A stretch of DNA of 64,000 bases from contig LJHT01000102.1 of NCBI GenBank assembly GCA_001295905.1, positions 1-64,000 of the forward strand, given 5' to 3'. The first letter of the stretch is position 1, and each line of letters starts with the position of its first letter. This stretch comes from a beta proteobacterium AAP51 (GTDB lineage Bacteria > Pseudomonadota > Gammaproteobacteria > Burkholderiales > Burkholderiaceae_C). A program made the position numbers and the translations under genes. Under the pieces are notes generated by a model. That model did no database searches. It saw only the letters and a list, made by a program, of their open reading frames with translations, and was not told the DNA's origin. This document shows, piece after piece, positions 8,252 through 16,601 of the stretch.

Positions 8252-10003
8252 ATGAAAGTGCAGGCGCCCACCCAGCCCCCCGAGCCCGATGCCCATGCCT
8301 GGCTGCATGGCCGTTTCCGGTGGCAGGTGCCGGCGCGCTTCAACATCGCGCAGGTGTGCTGCACGCGCTGGGCGCGGGGCCCGCAGGGCGCGCGCAGCGC
8401 CGTGCGCTGGGAGCACGAAGACGGCCGCCGGGGGCGGCTGAGCTACGCCCAGCTGCAGGCCCAGGCTGACCGCCTGAGCCATGCCCTGCGGGCCCGCGGC
8501 GTGCAGCGGGGCGACCGCGTGGCCGTGGTGCTGCCGCAGCGGCCCGAGACCGCCATCGCCCACATCGCGCTGTACCAGCTGGGCGCGGTGGCCATGCCGC
8601 TGAGCATGCTCTTCGGCCCCGAGGCCCTGGCCTATCGGCTGCAGGACAGCGGCGCGGTGCTGGCCGTGGCCGACGAAACGGCCATCGCCGCCCTGATGGC
8701 GGTGCGTGCGCAGTGCCCGGCGCTGCGCCAGGTGCTGGCCGTGGGCGCGGCGGCCGGGCAGGGCGATGCCGACTGGGCCGACGTGCTGGCAGCCGCCCCG
8801 CGCCGGCCCTTCGAGCCCGAAGACACGGCAGCCGAAGACCCGGCCGTGCTCATCTACACCAGCGGCACCACCGGCCCGCCCAAGGGCGCACTGGTGCCGC
8901 ACCGCGCGCTCATCGGCAACCTGACGGGTTTCGTCTGCAGCCAGAACTGGTTCGGCGCCGGGCCGCCCGAAACCAGCGACGAGGTGTTCTGGAGCCCCGC
9001 CGACTGGGCCTGGACCGGCGGCCTGATGGACGCGCTGCTGCCCACGCTGTACTTCGGCCGCCCCATCGTGGCTTTCCAGGGCCGCTTCAGCCCCGAGCGC
9101 GCCTTCGAGCTGATGCAGCGCGATGGCGTCACCTACAGCTTTCTCTTCCCCACGGCGCTGAAAGCCATGATGAAGGCCGTGCCCGCGCCGCAGCAGCGCT
9201 ACCGGCTGAAGCTGCGCGCGGTGATGAGCGCGGGCGAGGCCCTGGGCGACACCGTCTTCCACTGGTGCCAGCAGGCGCTGGGCGTGACGGTGAACGAGAT
9301 GTTCGGCCAGACCGAGATCAACTACATCGTGGGCAACTGCCAGCGCTGGGTGGATGCCCAGGGCCGGGCCCACCCTGGCTGGCCGGCGCGCCCGGGCAGC
9401 ATGGGCCGGGCCTACCCGGGCCACCGCGTGGCCGTCATCGACGACGCCGGGCAGGAATGCCCGCCCGGCACCCCGGGTGACGTGGCCGTGCACCGGCTGG
9501 ATGTGCAAGGCCAGCCCGACCCGGTGTTCTTCCTGAGCTACTGGCGCAACGAGGCCGCCACGGCTGCGAAGTTCACCGGCCCGGCCGCCAGCAGCTGGTG
9601 CCGCACCGGCGACACGGCGGTGATGGATGCCGACGGCTACCTCTGGTACCAGGGCCGCAGCGACGATGTCTTCAAGGTGGCGGGCTACCGCATCGGGCCC
9701 AGCGAGATCGAGAACTGCCTCGTGCGGCACCCGGCCGTGGCCAACGCCGCCGTGGTGCCCAAGCCCGATGCCGAGCGCGGCGCCGTGGTGAAGGCCTACG
9801 TGGTGCTGGCGCCGGGCTTCGCGGGCGACGCCGCCCTGGGGGCCGAGCTGCAGGCCCACGTGCGCAGCCGGCTGGCGCCCTACGAATACCCGAAGGAGAT
9901 CGAGTTCATCGATGCGCTGCCCATGACCACCACCGGCAAGGTGCAGCGGCGCGTGCTGCGGCTGCAGGAAGAGGCGCGGGCCGCTGCCGCCGCCCGGGGC
10001 TAA
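8252..10003 (+). CDS. Acyl-CoA synthetase (AMP-forming), medium-chain type
   Basis: Activates a carboxylic acid to its CoA thioester through an acyl-adenylate. The 583-residue protein has the P-loop YTSGTTGPPKG at 202-212, the adenylate motif NEMFGQTEIN, the hinge region GRSDDVFKVAGYRIGPSEIE and the catalytic-lysine segment TTTGKVQRRV near the C-terminus. The SPADWAWTGG segment is typical of the acetyl/medium-chain group (AcsM/AcsA-like). ATG 8252 is preferred over an in-frame TTG at 8207, because a TACAGT box ends seven bases before it and the upstream residues do not fit the family. The acid substrate cannot be told from sequence. Confidence 0.9.
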   Translation: MKVQAPTQPPEPDAHAWLHGRFRWQVPARFNIAQVCCTRWARGPQGARSAVRWEHEDGRRGRLSYAQLQAQADRLSHALRARGVQRGDRVAVVLPQRPETAIAHIALYQLGAVAMPLSMLFGPEALAYRLQDSGAVLAVADETAIAALMAVRAQCPALRQVLAVGAAAGQGDADWADVLAAAPRRPFEPEDTAAEDPAVLIYTSGTTGPPKGALVPHRALIGNLTGFVCSQNWFGAGPPETSDEVFWSPADWAWTGGLMDALLPTLYFGRPIVAFQGRFSPERAFELMQRDGVTYSFLFPTALKAMMKAVPAPQQRYRLKLRAVMSAGEALGDTVFHWCQQALGVTVNEMFGQTEINYIVGNCQRWVDAQGRAHPGWPARPGSMGRAYPGHRVAVIDDAGQECPPGTPGDVAVHRLDVQGQPDPVFFLSYWRNEAATAAKFTGPAASSWCRTGDTAVMDADGYLWYQGRSDDVFKVAGYRIGPSEIENCLVRHPAVANAAVVPKPDAERGAVVKAYVVLAPGFAGDAALGAELQAHVRSRLAPYEYPKEIEFIDALPMTTTGKVQRRVLRLQEEARAAAAARG

Positions 10004-10019
10004 GCCATCGGACCGCCGC

Positions 10020-10703
10020 TTAACAGCGGTCCAGCAGCCGCGGCCGTATCTGCGCGCTGGCGTTGAAAGGGTCCAGCGCACCGGCGCGGTTGGGCCGGGC
10101 GATGACGCAGCTGTTGCCGCGCTTGAAGCGCACGCTGCCGTCGGCCATCACGAACTGCTCGATCTGGTCAGCACCCCCCAGCGCCTGCGCGATGCCGCTT
10201 TCCACCGTGGGCGGCGGCGTGTTGCTGCGAGGGTCGGTCAATGCCGGGTTGCGCGCGCGCCAGGGCGCCGAGGCGCCACGCGGCAGCGCCAGGTTCAGCG
10301 GTGCTGCAGGCGCGGCCGGCACCGAGGCGCTGGCCGGCGCGGCGGCCGTGGCGGGCAGGGCGGCCTGGGCCGAGGCTTCGCTGCCCAGGCCCGCTGCGGT
10401 GGGGCTGGCCGGCAGCGTGATGGCCTGTGGTTCGGTTGTGGCGCGGGCGCGTGGCGCGGCGGTGGCCTTGCTTGCTTCAGCCGCCTCGGCTTGGCGCTGC
10501 GCCGGGGCGGCCGGCTTCGGTGCGCCCGGCAGCCACACGATCAGCGGTGCCTGCACCGGCGCCGGAAGGGCCGGGCCGCGTTCCTGCCCAGGTTGCAGCC
10601 ACCAGGCCCCGGCCAGCAGCAGCACGTGCAAGGCCAGCACCAGCAGGGCGGGGCCCGCGGCGCGGGCTCGGCGGCCGGGCCGGGGGGGTGGGGGCGGTGT
10701 CAT
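10020..10703 (-). CDS. Membrane-anchored Pro/Ala-rich protein of unknown function
   Basis: I do not recognise this 227-residue protein. After a proline and arginine cluster (PPPPPRPGRRAR) it has one hydrophobic segment at about residues 16-36, then a long Ala/Pro-rich stretch, then a more structured C-terminal 70 residues with Cys and Gly. One N-terminal transmembrane helix, a flexible periplasmic linker and a small C-terminal domain resemble TonB-like or SPOR-like architecture, but no family motif is visible. ATG 10703 is chosen because it directly precedes the positively charged segment. It is divergent from the MurA-like gene. Confidence 0.6.
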   Translation of the reverse strand: MTPPPPPRPGRRARAAGPALLVLALHVLLLAGAWWLQPGQERGPALPAPVQAPLIVWLPGAPKPAAPAQRQAEAAEASKATAAPRARATTEPQAITLPASPTAAGLGSEASAQAALPATAAAPASASVPAAPAAPLNLALPRGASAPWRARNPALTDPRSNTPPPTVESGIAQALGGADQIEQFVMADGSVRFKRGNSCVIARPNRAGALDPFNASAQIRPRLLDRC

Positions 10704-10839
10704 GGCGCGCAAGCGCGCCACGATAGCGAGCCCGCCGCGCCACTGCGGCACACTGCGACGAAACGCGGGCGCCGGGCGCTGAACGGGGCCGGCGCTGCAA
10801 GACAATCACGCACCTGCTGCCAACCCCCTTCTGCTTTTC

Positions 10840-12159
10840 ATGGCCAACCTCATCGTCCACGGCGGCACGCCGCTAACCGGCCGCATCGTGCCCAGCGCGA
10901 ACAAGAACGCCGTGCTGCCCATCCTGTGCGCAACGCTGCTGAGCCCGCACCCCATCCGCCTGCTCGGCATTCCCGAGATCACCGACGTGCGCAAGATCCT
11001 GGAGATCTTCCGCACCCTGGGCAGCGAGGTGAAGGTCGACTACGCCACCGGCGTGCTGGAAGTGCACCACGCGAAGACGCACTTCGACCCCCGCACCCAC
11101 CACCTGCCGGAAGAGATGCGCTCCAGCGTGATGCTGGTGCCGCCGCTGCTCTCGCGCTTCGGCGTGGCGCGCATCGAGAACGACGTGCAGGGCTGCACCC
11201 TGGGCGTGCGCGAGATCGACCCCCACGTGGAAGTGATGGAGCGTTTCGGCGGCGTGGTCGAGCGCAGCCGCAGCCACCTGCTCATCCAGGTGGAAGGCGG
11301 TCTGAAGGCCAACCAACATTGGCTGGACTACGCCAGCGTCACCACCACCGAGAACTTCGTGCTCTGCGCGGCCTTGGCAACTGGCAATGGGGGCACCAGC
11401 ACACTGATGAACAGCGCCAGCGAGCCGCACGTGCAGGAGTTCTGCGAGTTCATGCGCCTGCTCGGCGCGCAGATCGAGGGCGTGGGCACCAGCCGCCTCA
11501 CGGTGCACGGCGTGAAGAGCCTGGGCCAGCCCGAGGGCGTGGAGTTCCGCTTTGCGGAGGACTTCCACGAGGCCGTCACCTTCATGGCCCTGGGCGCCAT
11601 CACCGGCGGCTGCATCACGGTGAAGAACAGCGCGCCCGAGCAGTTCCCGCTGATCGACCGCACCTTCGCCAAGTTCGGCGTGCAGGTGGTGCACAAGGAT
11701 GGCTGGAGCCACACCGTGGTGGACGGCCCGCTGCGCGTGAAGGAGCCCTTCACGAAGAACATCCTGCAGAAGGTGGAAGCAGCGCCCTGGCCGTATTTGC
11801 CGGTAGACCTGCTGCCCATCTTCGTGGCCCTGGGCGTGAAGGCCGAGGGCAGCATGATGTACTGGAACAAGGTCTACGAAGGCGCGATGGGCTGGACCAG
11901 CGAGCTCAGCAAGTTCGGCGGCCACGCCTTCCAGAGCGACCCGCACCGCATCATCACCTTCGGCGGCAAGACGCTGCAGCCGGCCGAGGTGGAAAGCCCC
12001 TACATCATCCGCGTGGCCATCGCGCTGCTGATGCTGGCCTGCAGCATTCCGGGCAAGAGCGTGATCCGCAATGCCACGCCGGTGCGCCGGGCGCACCCGC
12101 GTTTTGCCGAGAATATCACGGCGCTGGGGGCGCGCGTCGAGTGGATCGAGGGCGACTGA
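10840..12159 (+). CDS. MurA-like enolpyruvyl transferase (divergent paralogue)
   Basis: The 439-residue protein belongs to the EPSP synthase/MurA superfamily. MurA adds enolpyruvate to UDP-GlcNAc in peptidoglycan synthesis. SANKNAVLPIL at 19-29 carries the conserved Lys22-Asn23 pair. Cys119 in QGCTLGVREIDPH matches the position of the MurA catalytic cysteine loop. That loop differs from the usual ARPVDLH pattern, so this looks like a second, divergent MurA type rather than the housekeeping copy, which in Burkholderiales usually sits near the his genes. No Shine-Dalgarno is evident; GACAAT at 10801-10806 may be its -10 box. ybaK follows after 15 bases. Confidence 0.75.
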   Translation: MANLIVHGGTPLTGRIVPSANKNAVLPILCATLLSPHPIRLLGIPEITDVRKILEIFRTLGSEVKVDYATGVLEVHHAKTHFDPRTHHLPEEMRSSVMLVPPLLSRFGVARIENDVQGCTLGVREIDPHVEVMERFGGVVERSRSHLLIQVEGGLKANQHWLDYASVTTTENFVLCAALATGNGGTSTLMNSASEPHVQEFCEFMRLLGAQIEGVGTSRLTVHGVKSLGQPEGVEFRFAEDFHEAVTFMALGAITGGCITVKNSAPEQFPLIDRTFAKFGVQVVHKDGWSHTVVDGPLRVKEPFTKNILQKVEAAPWPYLPVDLLPIFVALGVKAEGSMMYWNKVYEGAMGWTSELSKFGGHAFQSDPHRIITFGGKTLQPAEVESPYIIRVAIALLMLACSIPGKSVIRNATPVRRAHPRFAENITALGARVEWIEGD

Positions 12160-12174
12160 GCGGGGGTTGGGCCG

Positions 12175-12666
12175 ATGGCCAGGAAAGAAAAGCACGTCAG
12201 CGAAACCCCGGCGACACAGATGCTCAAGGCCGCCGGTGTGGCCTACACCGAGCACCCGTATGACTACGTCGAGCACGGCGGCACTGCCGAGAGCGCGAAG
12301 CAGCTGGGCGTGGACGAGCACAGCGTCGTCAAGACCCTGGTGATGCAGGACGAGAAGGCGCAGCCCCTCATCGTGCTGATGCATGGCGACCGCTCGGTGA
12401 GCACGAAGAACCTGGCGCGCGAGATCGGCGCCAAGAGCGTGGAGCCCTGCAAGCCCGAGGTGGCGCAGCGCCACAGCGGCTACCTCGTGGGCGGCACCTC
12501 GCCCTTCGGCCTGAAGAAGGCGATGCCGGTCTACGTGGAAGCCACGGTGCTGGCGCTGCCGCGCATCTGCATCAACGGCGGGCGGCGGGGCTACCTGGTG
12601 GGCATCGCGCCGCAGGTGCTGGTTCAGTTGCTGGCCGCCCGGCCGGTGCACTGCGCGCTGGCCTGA
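12175..12666 (+). CDS. ybaK: Cys-tRNA(Pro)/Cys-tRNA(Cys) deacylase YbaK
   Basis: A 163-residue trans-editing factor that hydrolyses Cys-tRNA(Pro) formed by prolyl-tRNA synthetase errors. The YbaK pattern is clear: N-terminal ETPATQMLKAAG, central VKTLVM, GGTSPFGLKKAMPVYVE, and C-terminal INGGRRGYLVGI. The length fits the family (about 159). It sits 15 bases after the MurA-like gene and is probably co-transcribed, with GGGGG as the ribosome binding site. Confidence 0.93.
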   Translation: MARKEKHVSETPATQMLKAAGVAYTEHPYDYVEHGGTAESAKQLGVDEHSVVKTLVMQDEKAQPLIVLMHGDRSVSTKNLAREIGAKSVEPCKPEVAQRHSGYLVGGTSPFGLKKAMPVYVEATVLALPRICINGGRRGYLVGIAPQVLVQLLAARPVHCALA

Positions 12667-12733
12667 AGACCCGCGCGGGCTGGGCCCGCTTGGCCCCGGC
12701 TGTCCTGCGCAGCCCCGCTAAACTCCGCCGCCC

Positions 12734-13393
12734 ATGAATGCCCTGAACCTCGCCATCGCGCTGGTGGCCGCCTACCTCATCGGTTCGCTGTCCTTCGCCG
12801 TCATCATCAGCCGCCTGATGGGCCTGGCCGACCCGCGCAGCTACGGCAGCAAGAACCCCGGCGCCACCAACGTGCTGCGCTCGGGCAACAAGGCCGCCGC
12901 GCTGATGACGCTGGCCTTCGATGCGCTGAAAGGCTATGTGCCCGTGCTGCTGGTGCTGCTTTATGGCCCGCGTTTCGGGCTGGGCGAGACGGCCGCGGCC
13001 TTCGTGGGCCTGGCGGCCTTCATCGGCCACCTGTGGCCGGTGTTCTTCCGTTTCCAGGGCGGCAAGGGCGTGGCCACGGCAGCCGGCGTGCTGATGGCGG
13101 TGAACCCGCTGCTGGGCCTGGCCACCTTGCTGAGCTTTGCGCTGATCCTCGCATTCTCGCGCTATGTGTCGCTGGCCTCGATGGTGGCGGCCGTGTTCGC
13201 ACCGTTCTACCAGGCGCTGATCTGGGGCCCCGAGCCCTTGATGGCGGCCCTGGTGCTGATGAGCCTGCTGCTGGTGTGGCGCCATGAAGGCAACATCCGC
13301 AAGCTGCTGGCGGGCACGGAAAACAAGTTCGGCCGCAAGGCAGCTGCTGTGCCGGCTGCCGCGCCGGCCGGCAAAACCAGAAAGGGACCGTGA
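12734..13393 (+). CDS. plsY: Glycerol-3-phosphate acyltransferase PlsY
   Basis: Inner-membrane enzyme that transfers acyl groups from acyl-phosphate to glycerol 3-phosphate, the first step of phospholipid synthesis. The 219-residue protein has several hydrophobic helices. The signature SKNPGATNV is at 39-47, and FRFQGGKGVATAAG is the second PlsY motif. The C-terminus is extended by a basic Ala/Pro tail. TAAACT at 12719-12724 lies nine bases before the ATG and no strong Shine-Dalgarno is present. Its stop is followed after one base by the RidA-family ATG. Confidence 0.95.
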   Translation: MNALNLAIALVAAYLIGSLSFAVIISRLMGLADPRSYGSKNPGATNVLRSGNKAAALMTLAFDALKGYVPVLLVLLYGPRFGLGETAAAFVGLAAFIGHLWPVFFRFQGGKGVATAAGVLMAVNPLLGLATLLSFALILAFSRYVSLASMVAAVFAPFYQALIWGPEPLMAALVLMSLLLVWRHEGNIRKLLAGTENKFGRKAAAVPAAAPAGKTRKGP

Positions 13394-13394
13394 G

Positions 13395-13739
13395 ATGGTG
13401 CAGAGATTCGACGTGGGCACGCGGCTTTCAGAGATGGCCGTGCACAACGGCGTGGCCTACCTCGCCGGCCAGGTGCCGGCCGACGGCAGCCAGGACATCA
13501 CCGGCCAGACGCAACAGGTGCTGGCCGCCATCGACGCCCTGCTGGCGCGCGCCGGCACCGACAAGCGCAACCTGCTGCGCGTGGAAATCTTCCTCAAGGA
13601 CCTGGCGGACTTCCCCGGCATGAACGCCGTGTGGGAAGCCTGGCTGCCCGCCGGCCACGCACCGCCGCGCGCCACCGTGCAGGCCACGCTGGCCCGGCCC
13701 GAGTGGCGGGTGGAGATGGTGGTCACGGCCGCCATTTGA
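13395..13739 (+). CDS. RidA/YjgF family protein
   Basis: Members deaminate reactive enamine/imine intermediates from pyridoxal-phosphate enzymes. The 114-residue product has the family start MAVHNGVAYLAGQVP, the central LLARAGTDKRNLLRVEIFLKD region and the C-terminal PPRATVQATLARPEWRVEM. The arginine in PPRATV aligns with the substrate-binding Arg of RidA. The usual C-terminal glutamate motif is altered (VEMVVTAA), so it may be a non-archetypal Rid subfamily. The start one base after plsY, with GAGAT before it, indicates coupling. A longer frame from 13284 only reads across plsY. Confidence 0.88.
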   Translation: MVQRFDVGTRLSEMAVHNGVAYLAGQVPADGSQDITGQTQQVLAAIDALLARAGTDKRNLLRVEIFLKDLADFPGMNAVWEAWLPAGHAPPRATVQATLARPEWRVEMVVTAAI

Positions 13740-13760
13740 GGGCGCACTCCGAAGCCGCCC

Positions 13761-14141
13761 ATGAAGCTGAATCCGCAGACCCGTTCCTGGCTGGGCCTGC
13801 TGTGCATCGTGATGGCGGTGCTGGCGGTGCAGGGCTGGTGGAAGGAACGCCGCAGCGTCAGCACGGGCGCCGAAGTGGCCGAACTGGCCCGCGAAAGCCC
13901 CATCCGCATGATGTCTTCCGACGTCTGTGCCGTGTGCGACCAGGCCCGGCACTGGATGACCGAGCACCAGGTGCCTTTCACCGAATGCAGCATCGAGCGC
14001 GACCCCAAGTGCCGCGCCGATTTCGAGGCCAGCCGCTCGCCGGGCACGCCGGTGATGCTGGTGGGCGAAGACCGCGCCATCGTGGGCTTCAGCCCCGAGC
14101 GGCTGCGCGCGACGCTGGCTCGGCCGCAGCCCAGCCCGTAG
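13761..14141 (+). CDS. Membrane-anchored glutaredoxin-like protein
   Basis: A 126-residue protein with one N-terminal hydrophobic segment (about 9-25) followed by a small thioredoxin-fold domain. The redox pair is C56-A-V-C59, and the cis-proline motif GTPVM lies at 95-99. The charged KERR after the helix leaves the orientation of the domain uncertain. It probably handles disulfide or glutathione exchange at the inner membrane. It starts 21 bases after the RidA-family gene and may end the plsY transcript. Confidence 0.8.
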   Translation: MKLNPQTRSWLGLLCIVMAVLAVQGWWKERRSVSTGAEVAELARESPIRMMSSDVCAVCDQARHWMTEHQVPFTECSIERDPKCRADFEASRSPGTPVMLVGEDRAIVGFSPERLRATLARPQPSP

Positions 14142-14169
14142 CCGGGGTGCCGGCTTCGGCCTGGCCCCG

Positions 14170-14793
14170 CTACAGGCCCAGGCGCGCCAGTTCGCCCCGG
14201 CCCTGGCGCACCAGCACGGGTTCGTCGCCGCTGCAGTCGATGACGGTGGTGGGTTGCATCGGGCAGGCCCCGGCGTCCACCACGGCCTGCAGCAGCTTCT
14301 GGAAACGTTCGCGTATCTCGGTGGCGTCGTTCAGCGGTTCGGTTTCGCCCGGCGGTATCAGCGTGGTGGCCAGGAGCGGTTCACCGAAGAGCGCCAGCAG
14401 TTCCTGCAGCACCTTGTGCTCGGGCACGCGCAGGCCGATGGTGCGGCGGCTGGGGTGCGAAAGCCGGCGCGGCACTTCCTTGGTGGCTTCCAGGATGAAG
14501 GTGTAGGGCCCGGGCGTGCCCAGCTTCAGCAGGCGGTACTGGCGGTTGTCCACGCGCGCGAACCGCGCCAGTTCGCTGAGGTCTTTGCACAGCAACGTGA
14601 GGTGGTGCTTGTCGTCCACCTGGCGGATGCGACGCAGGTTCTCGGCCGCGGTCTTGTCGTCCAGCCGGCACACCAGCGCATAGCTGCTGTCGGTGGGCAC
14701 GGCCAGCACGCCGCCGGCCTGCAGCAAGGCGGCGGCCTGCTTCAGCAGGCGGGCTTGCGGGTTCTGCGGGTGAACCTCGAACAGCTGTGACAC
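14170..14793 (-). CDS. yciO: YciO, Sua5/YrdC-family protein
   Basis: A 207-residue member of the YrdC/Sua5 family, whose better-known members make threonylcarbamoyl-AMP for tRNA t6A. The sequence follows E. coli YciO closely from the first residue (SQLF.VHPQNPQARL). It carries PTDSSYAL, the KEVPRRL and TIGLRVP motifs, and PTTVIDCSGDEPVLVR. The start is GTG at 14793, which gives the exact YciO N-terminus; in-frame codons further upstream do not. It lies 37 bases after the fumarase gene on the same strand. YciO itself has weak or no t6A activity, so its role stays uncertain. Confidence 0.9.
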   Translation of the reverse strand: MSQLFEVHPQNPQARLLKQAAALLQAGGVLAVPTDSSYALVCRLDDKTAAENLRRIRQVDDKHHLTLLCKDLSELARFARVDNRQYRLLKLGTPGPYTFILEATKEVPRRLSHPSRRTIGLRVPEHKVLQELLALFGEPLLATTLIPPGETEPLNDATEIRERFQKLLQAVVDAGACPMQPTTVIDCSGDEPVLVRQGRGELARLGL

Positions 14794-14830
14794 GGCGCGG
14801 CAGCGGGGCCCGGTGTGGCGGTGGGGGCGG

Positions 14831-16357
14831 TCAGGCCACGGCCACCGGAATCTTGCCGATCTTCGCCTGCCACTCGGCCGGGCCGGTGTTGTGCACGCTG
14901 GTGCCTTGCGCATCCACGGCCACCGTCACCGGCATGTCGGTCACGTCGAATTCGTAGATGGCTTCCATGCCCAGATCTTCGAAGCCCACCACGCGGGCTT
15001 GCTTGATGGCCTTGGCCACCAGGTAGGCGGCGCCGCCCACGGCCATGAGGTAGGCGCTCTTGTGCTTCTGGATGGCGGCAATGCCGGCCGGGCCGCGCTC
15101 GGCCTTGCCGATCATGCCGATGAGGCCGGTTTGCGCCAGCATCATCTCGGTGAACTTGTCCATGCGCGTGGCGGTGGTGGGGCCGGCGGGGCCCATCACC
15201 TCGTCGCGCACCGGGTCCACCGGGCCCACGTAGTAGATGACGCGGTTGGTGAAGTCGACCGGCAGCGTTTCGCCCTTGGCCAGCATGTCTTGAATGCGCT
15301 TGTGCGCGGCGTCGCGGCCGGTGAGCATCTTGCCGCTGAGCAGCAGGGTCTGGCCCGGCTTCCAGCTCGCCACTTCGGCGGGCGTGAGGGTGTTCAGGTC
15401 GACGCGCTGGCTCTTGTTGTAGTCGGGCTGCCAGTGCACATCGGGCCACAGGTCGAGGCTGGGCGCTTCCATGTAGGACGGGCCGCTGCCGTCCAGCACC
15501 ACGTGGGCGTGGCGCGTGGCAGCGCAGTTGGGAATCATCGCCACCGGCTTGCTGGCCGCGTGCGTGGGGTAGGTGGCGATCTTCACGTCCAGCACCGTGG
15601 TCAGGCCGCCCAGGCCCTGCGCGCCGATGCCCAATGCGTTCACCTTCTCGTAGAGCTCGATGCGCAGCTCTTCCAGCTTGCTCTGCGGGCCGCGGGCCAG
15701 CAGATCGAACATGTCGATGGGCTCCATCAGCACTTCCTTGGCCAGCATCATGGCCTTCTCGGCCGTGCCGCCCACGCCGATGCCCAGCATGCCCGGCGGG
15801 CACCAGCCGGCGCCCATGGTGGGCACGGTCTTCATCACCCAGTCAACGAGGTTGTCGCTCGGGTTCATCATGATGAACTTGCTCTTGTTCTCGCTGCCGC
15901 CGCCCTTGGCGGCGACGGTGATGTCGAGCTTGTCGCCCGGCACCACGGTCATGTGGATGACGGCGGGCGTGTTGTCCCTGGTGTTCCGGCGCGCGAAGAT
16001 GGGGTCGTCCAGCACGCTGGCGCGCAGCTTGTTGTCGCCATTGAGGTAGCCGCGGCGCACGCCTTCGTTGACGGCGTCTTCCACGCTGCCGGTGAAGCCT
16101 TCCCAGCGCACGTCCATGCCTATCTTCAGGAAGACGTTGACGATGCCGGTGTCCTGGCAGATGGGCCGGCGGCCTTCGGCACACATGCGGCTGTTGGTGA
16201 GGATCTGCGCGATGGCGTCCTTCGCTGCCGGCGAGGCCTCGCGCTCGTAGGCGCGCGCCAGGTGCGCGATGTAGTCGGCCGGGTGGTAGTAGCTGATGTA
16301 CTGCAGGGCAGCGGCCACGCTCTCGATGAGGTCGGCCTGGCGGATGTGGGTGGTCAT
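14831..16357 (-). CDS. fumA: Fumarate hydratase class I (iron-sulfur)
   Basis: Interconverts fumarate and malate in the TCA cycle using an oxygen-sensitive [4Fe-4S] cluster. The 508-residue protein joins the alpha part (first ~280 residues) and beta part of two-subunit fumarases. Three cysteines stand in the cluster-ligand contexts: Cys67 in RPICQDTG, Cys186 in GAGWCPPG and Cys278 in IPNCAATRH. ATG 16357 (MTTHIRQADL) is preferred over an in-frame ATG at 16402. The TACACT at 16408-16403 on this strand could be a -10 box. It is divergent from the mrp operon across 244 bases. Confidence 0.95.
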   Translation of the reverse strand: MTTHIRQADLIESVAAALQYISYYHPADYIAHLARAYEREASPAAKDAIAQILTNSRMCAEGRRPICQDTGIVNVFLKIGMDVRWEGFTGSVEDAVNEGVRRGYLNGDNKLRASVLDDPIFARRNTRDNTPAVIHMTVVPGDKLDITVAAKGGGSENKSKFIMMNPSDNLVDWVMKTVPTMGAGWCPPGMLGIGVGGTAEKAMMLAKEVLMEPIDMFDLLARGPQSKLEELRIELYEKVNALGIGAQGLGGLTTVLDVKIATYPTHAASKPVAMIPNCAATRHAHVVLDGSGPSYMEAPSLDLWPDVHWQPDYNKSQRVDLNTLTPAEVASWKPGQTLLLSGKMLTGRDAAHKRIQDMLAKGETLPVDFTNRVIYYVGPVDPVRDEVMGPAGPTTATRMDKFTEMMLAQTGLIGMIGKAERGPAGIAAIQKHKSAYLMAVGGAAYLVAKAIKQARVVGFEDLGMEAIYEFDVTDMPVTVAVDAQGTSVHNTGPAEWQAKIGKIPVAVA

Positions 16358-16601
16358 GGCAGTGGCGCGGGGCGGGCGCGTGGGCAGGACAGAAGGGCCC
16401 AAAGTGTAGCCACCAGGCCCGAAGGCGCTTGGTACGGCTGCGCACTGTCAAGCCTTGGCGGCATGCGCGCAGCGGCCGTCCGGTTAAGGCGCGCGCGGTA
16501 TCGGCTGGCCTAAACTCGCAGGCTTTGCCCGGCCCGCCCTGGCCCCTGTGGGGGCCTGCAAACACACCCGCTGCCCGCCACCCCGCCCGCGCCACGTCTG
16601 C

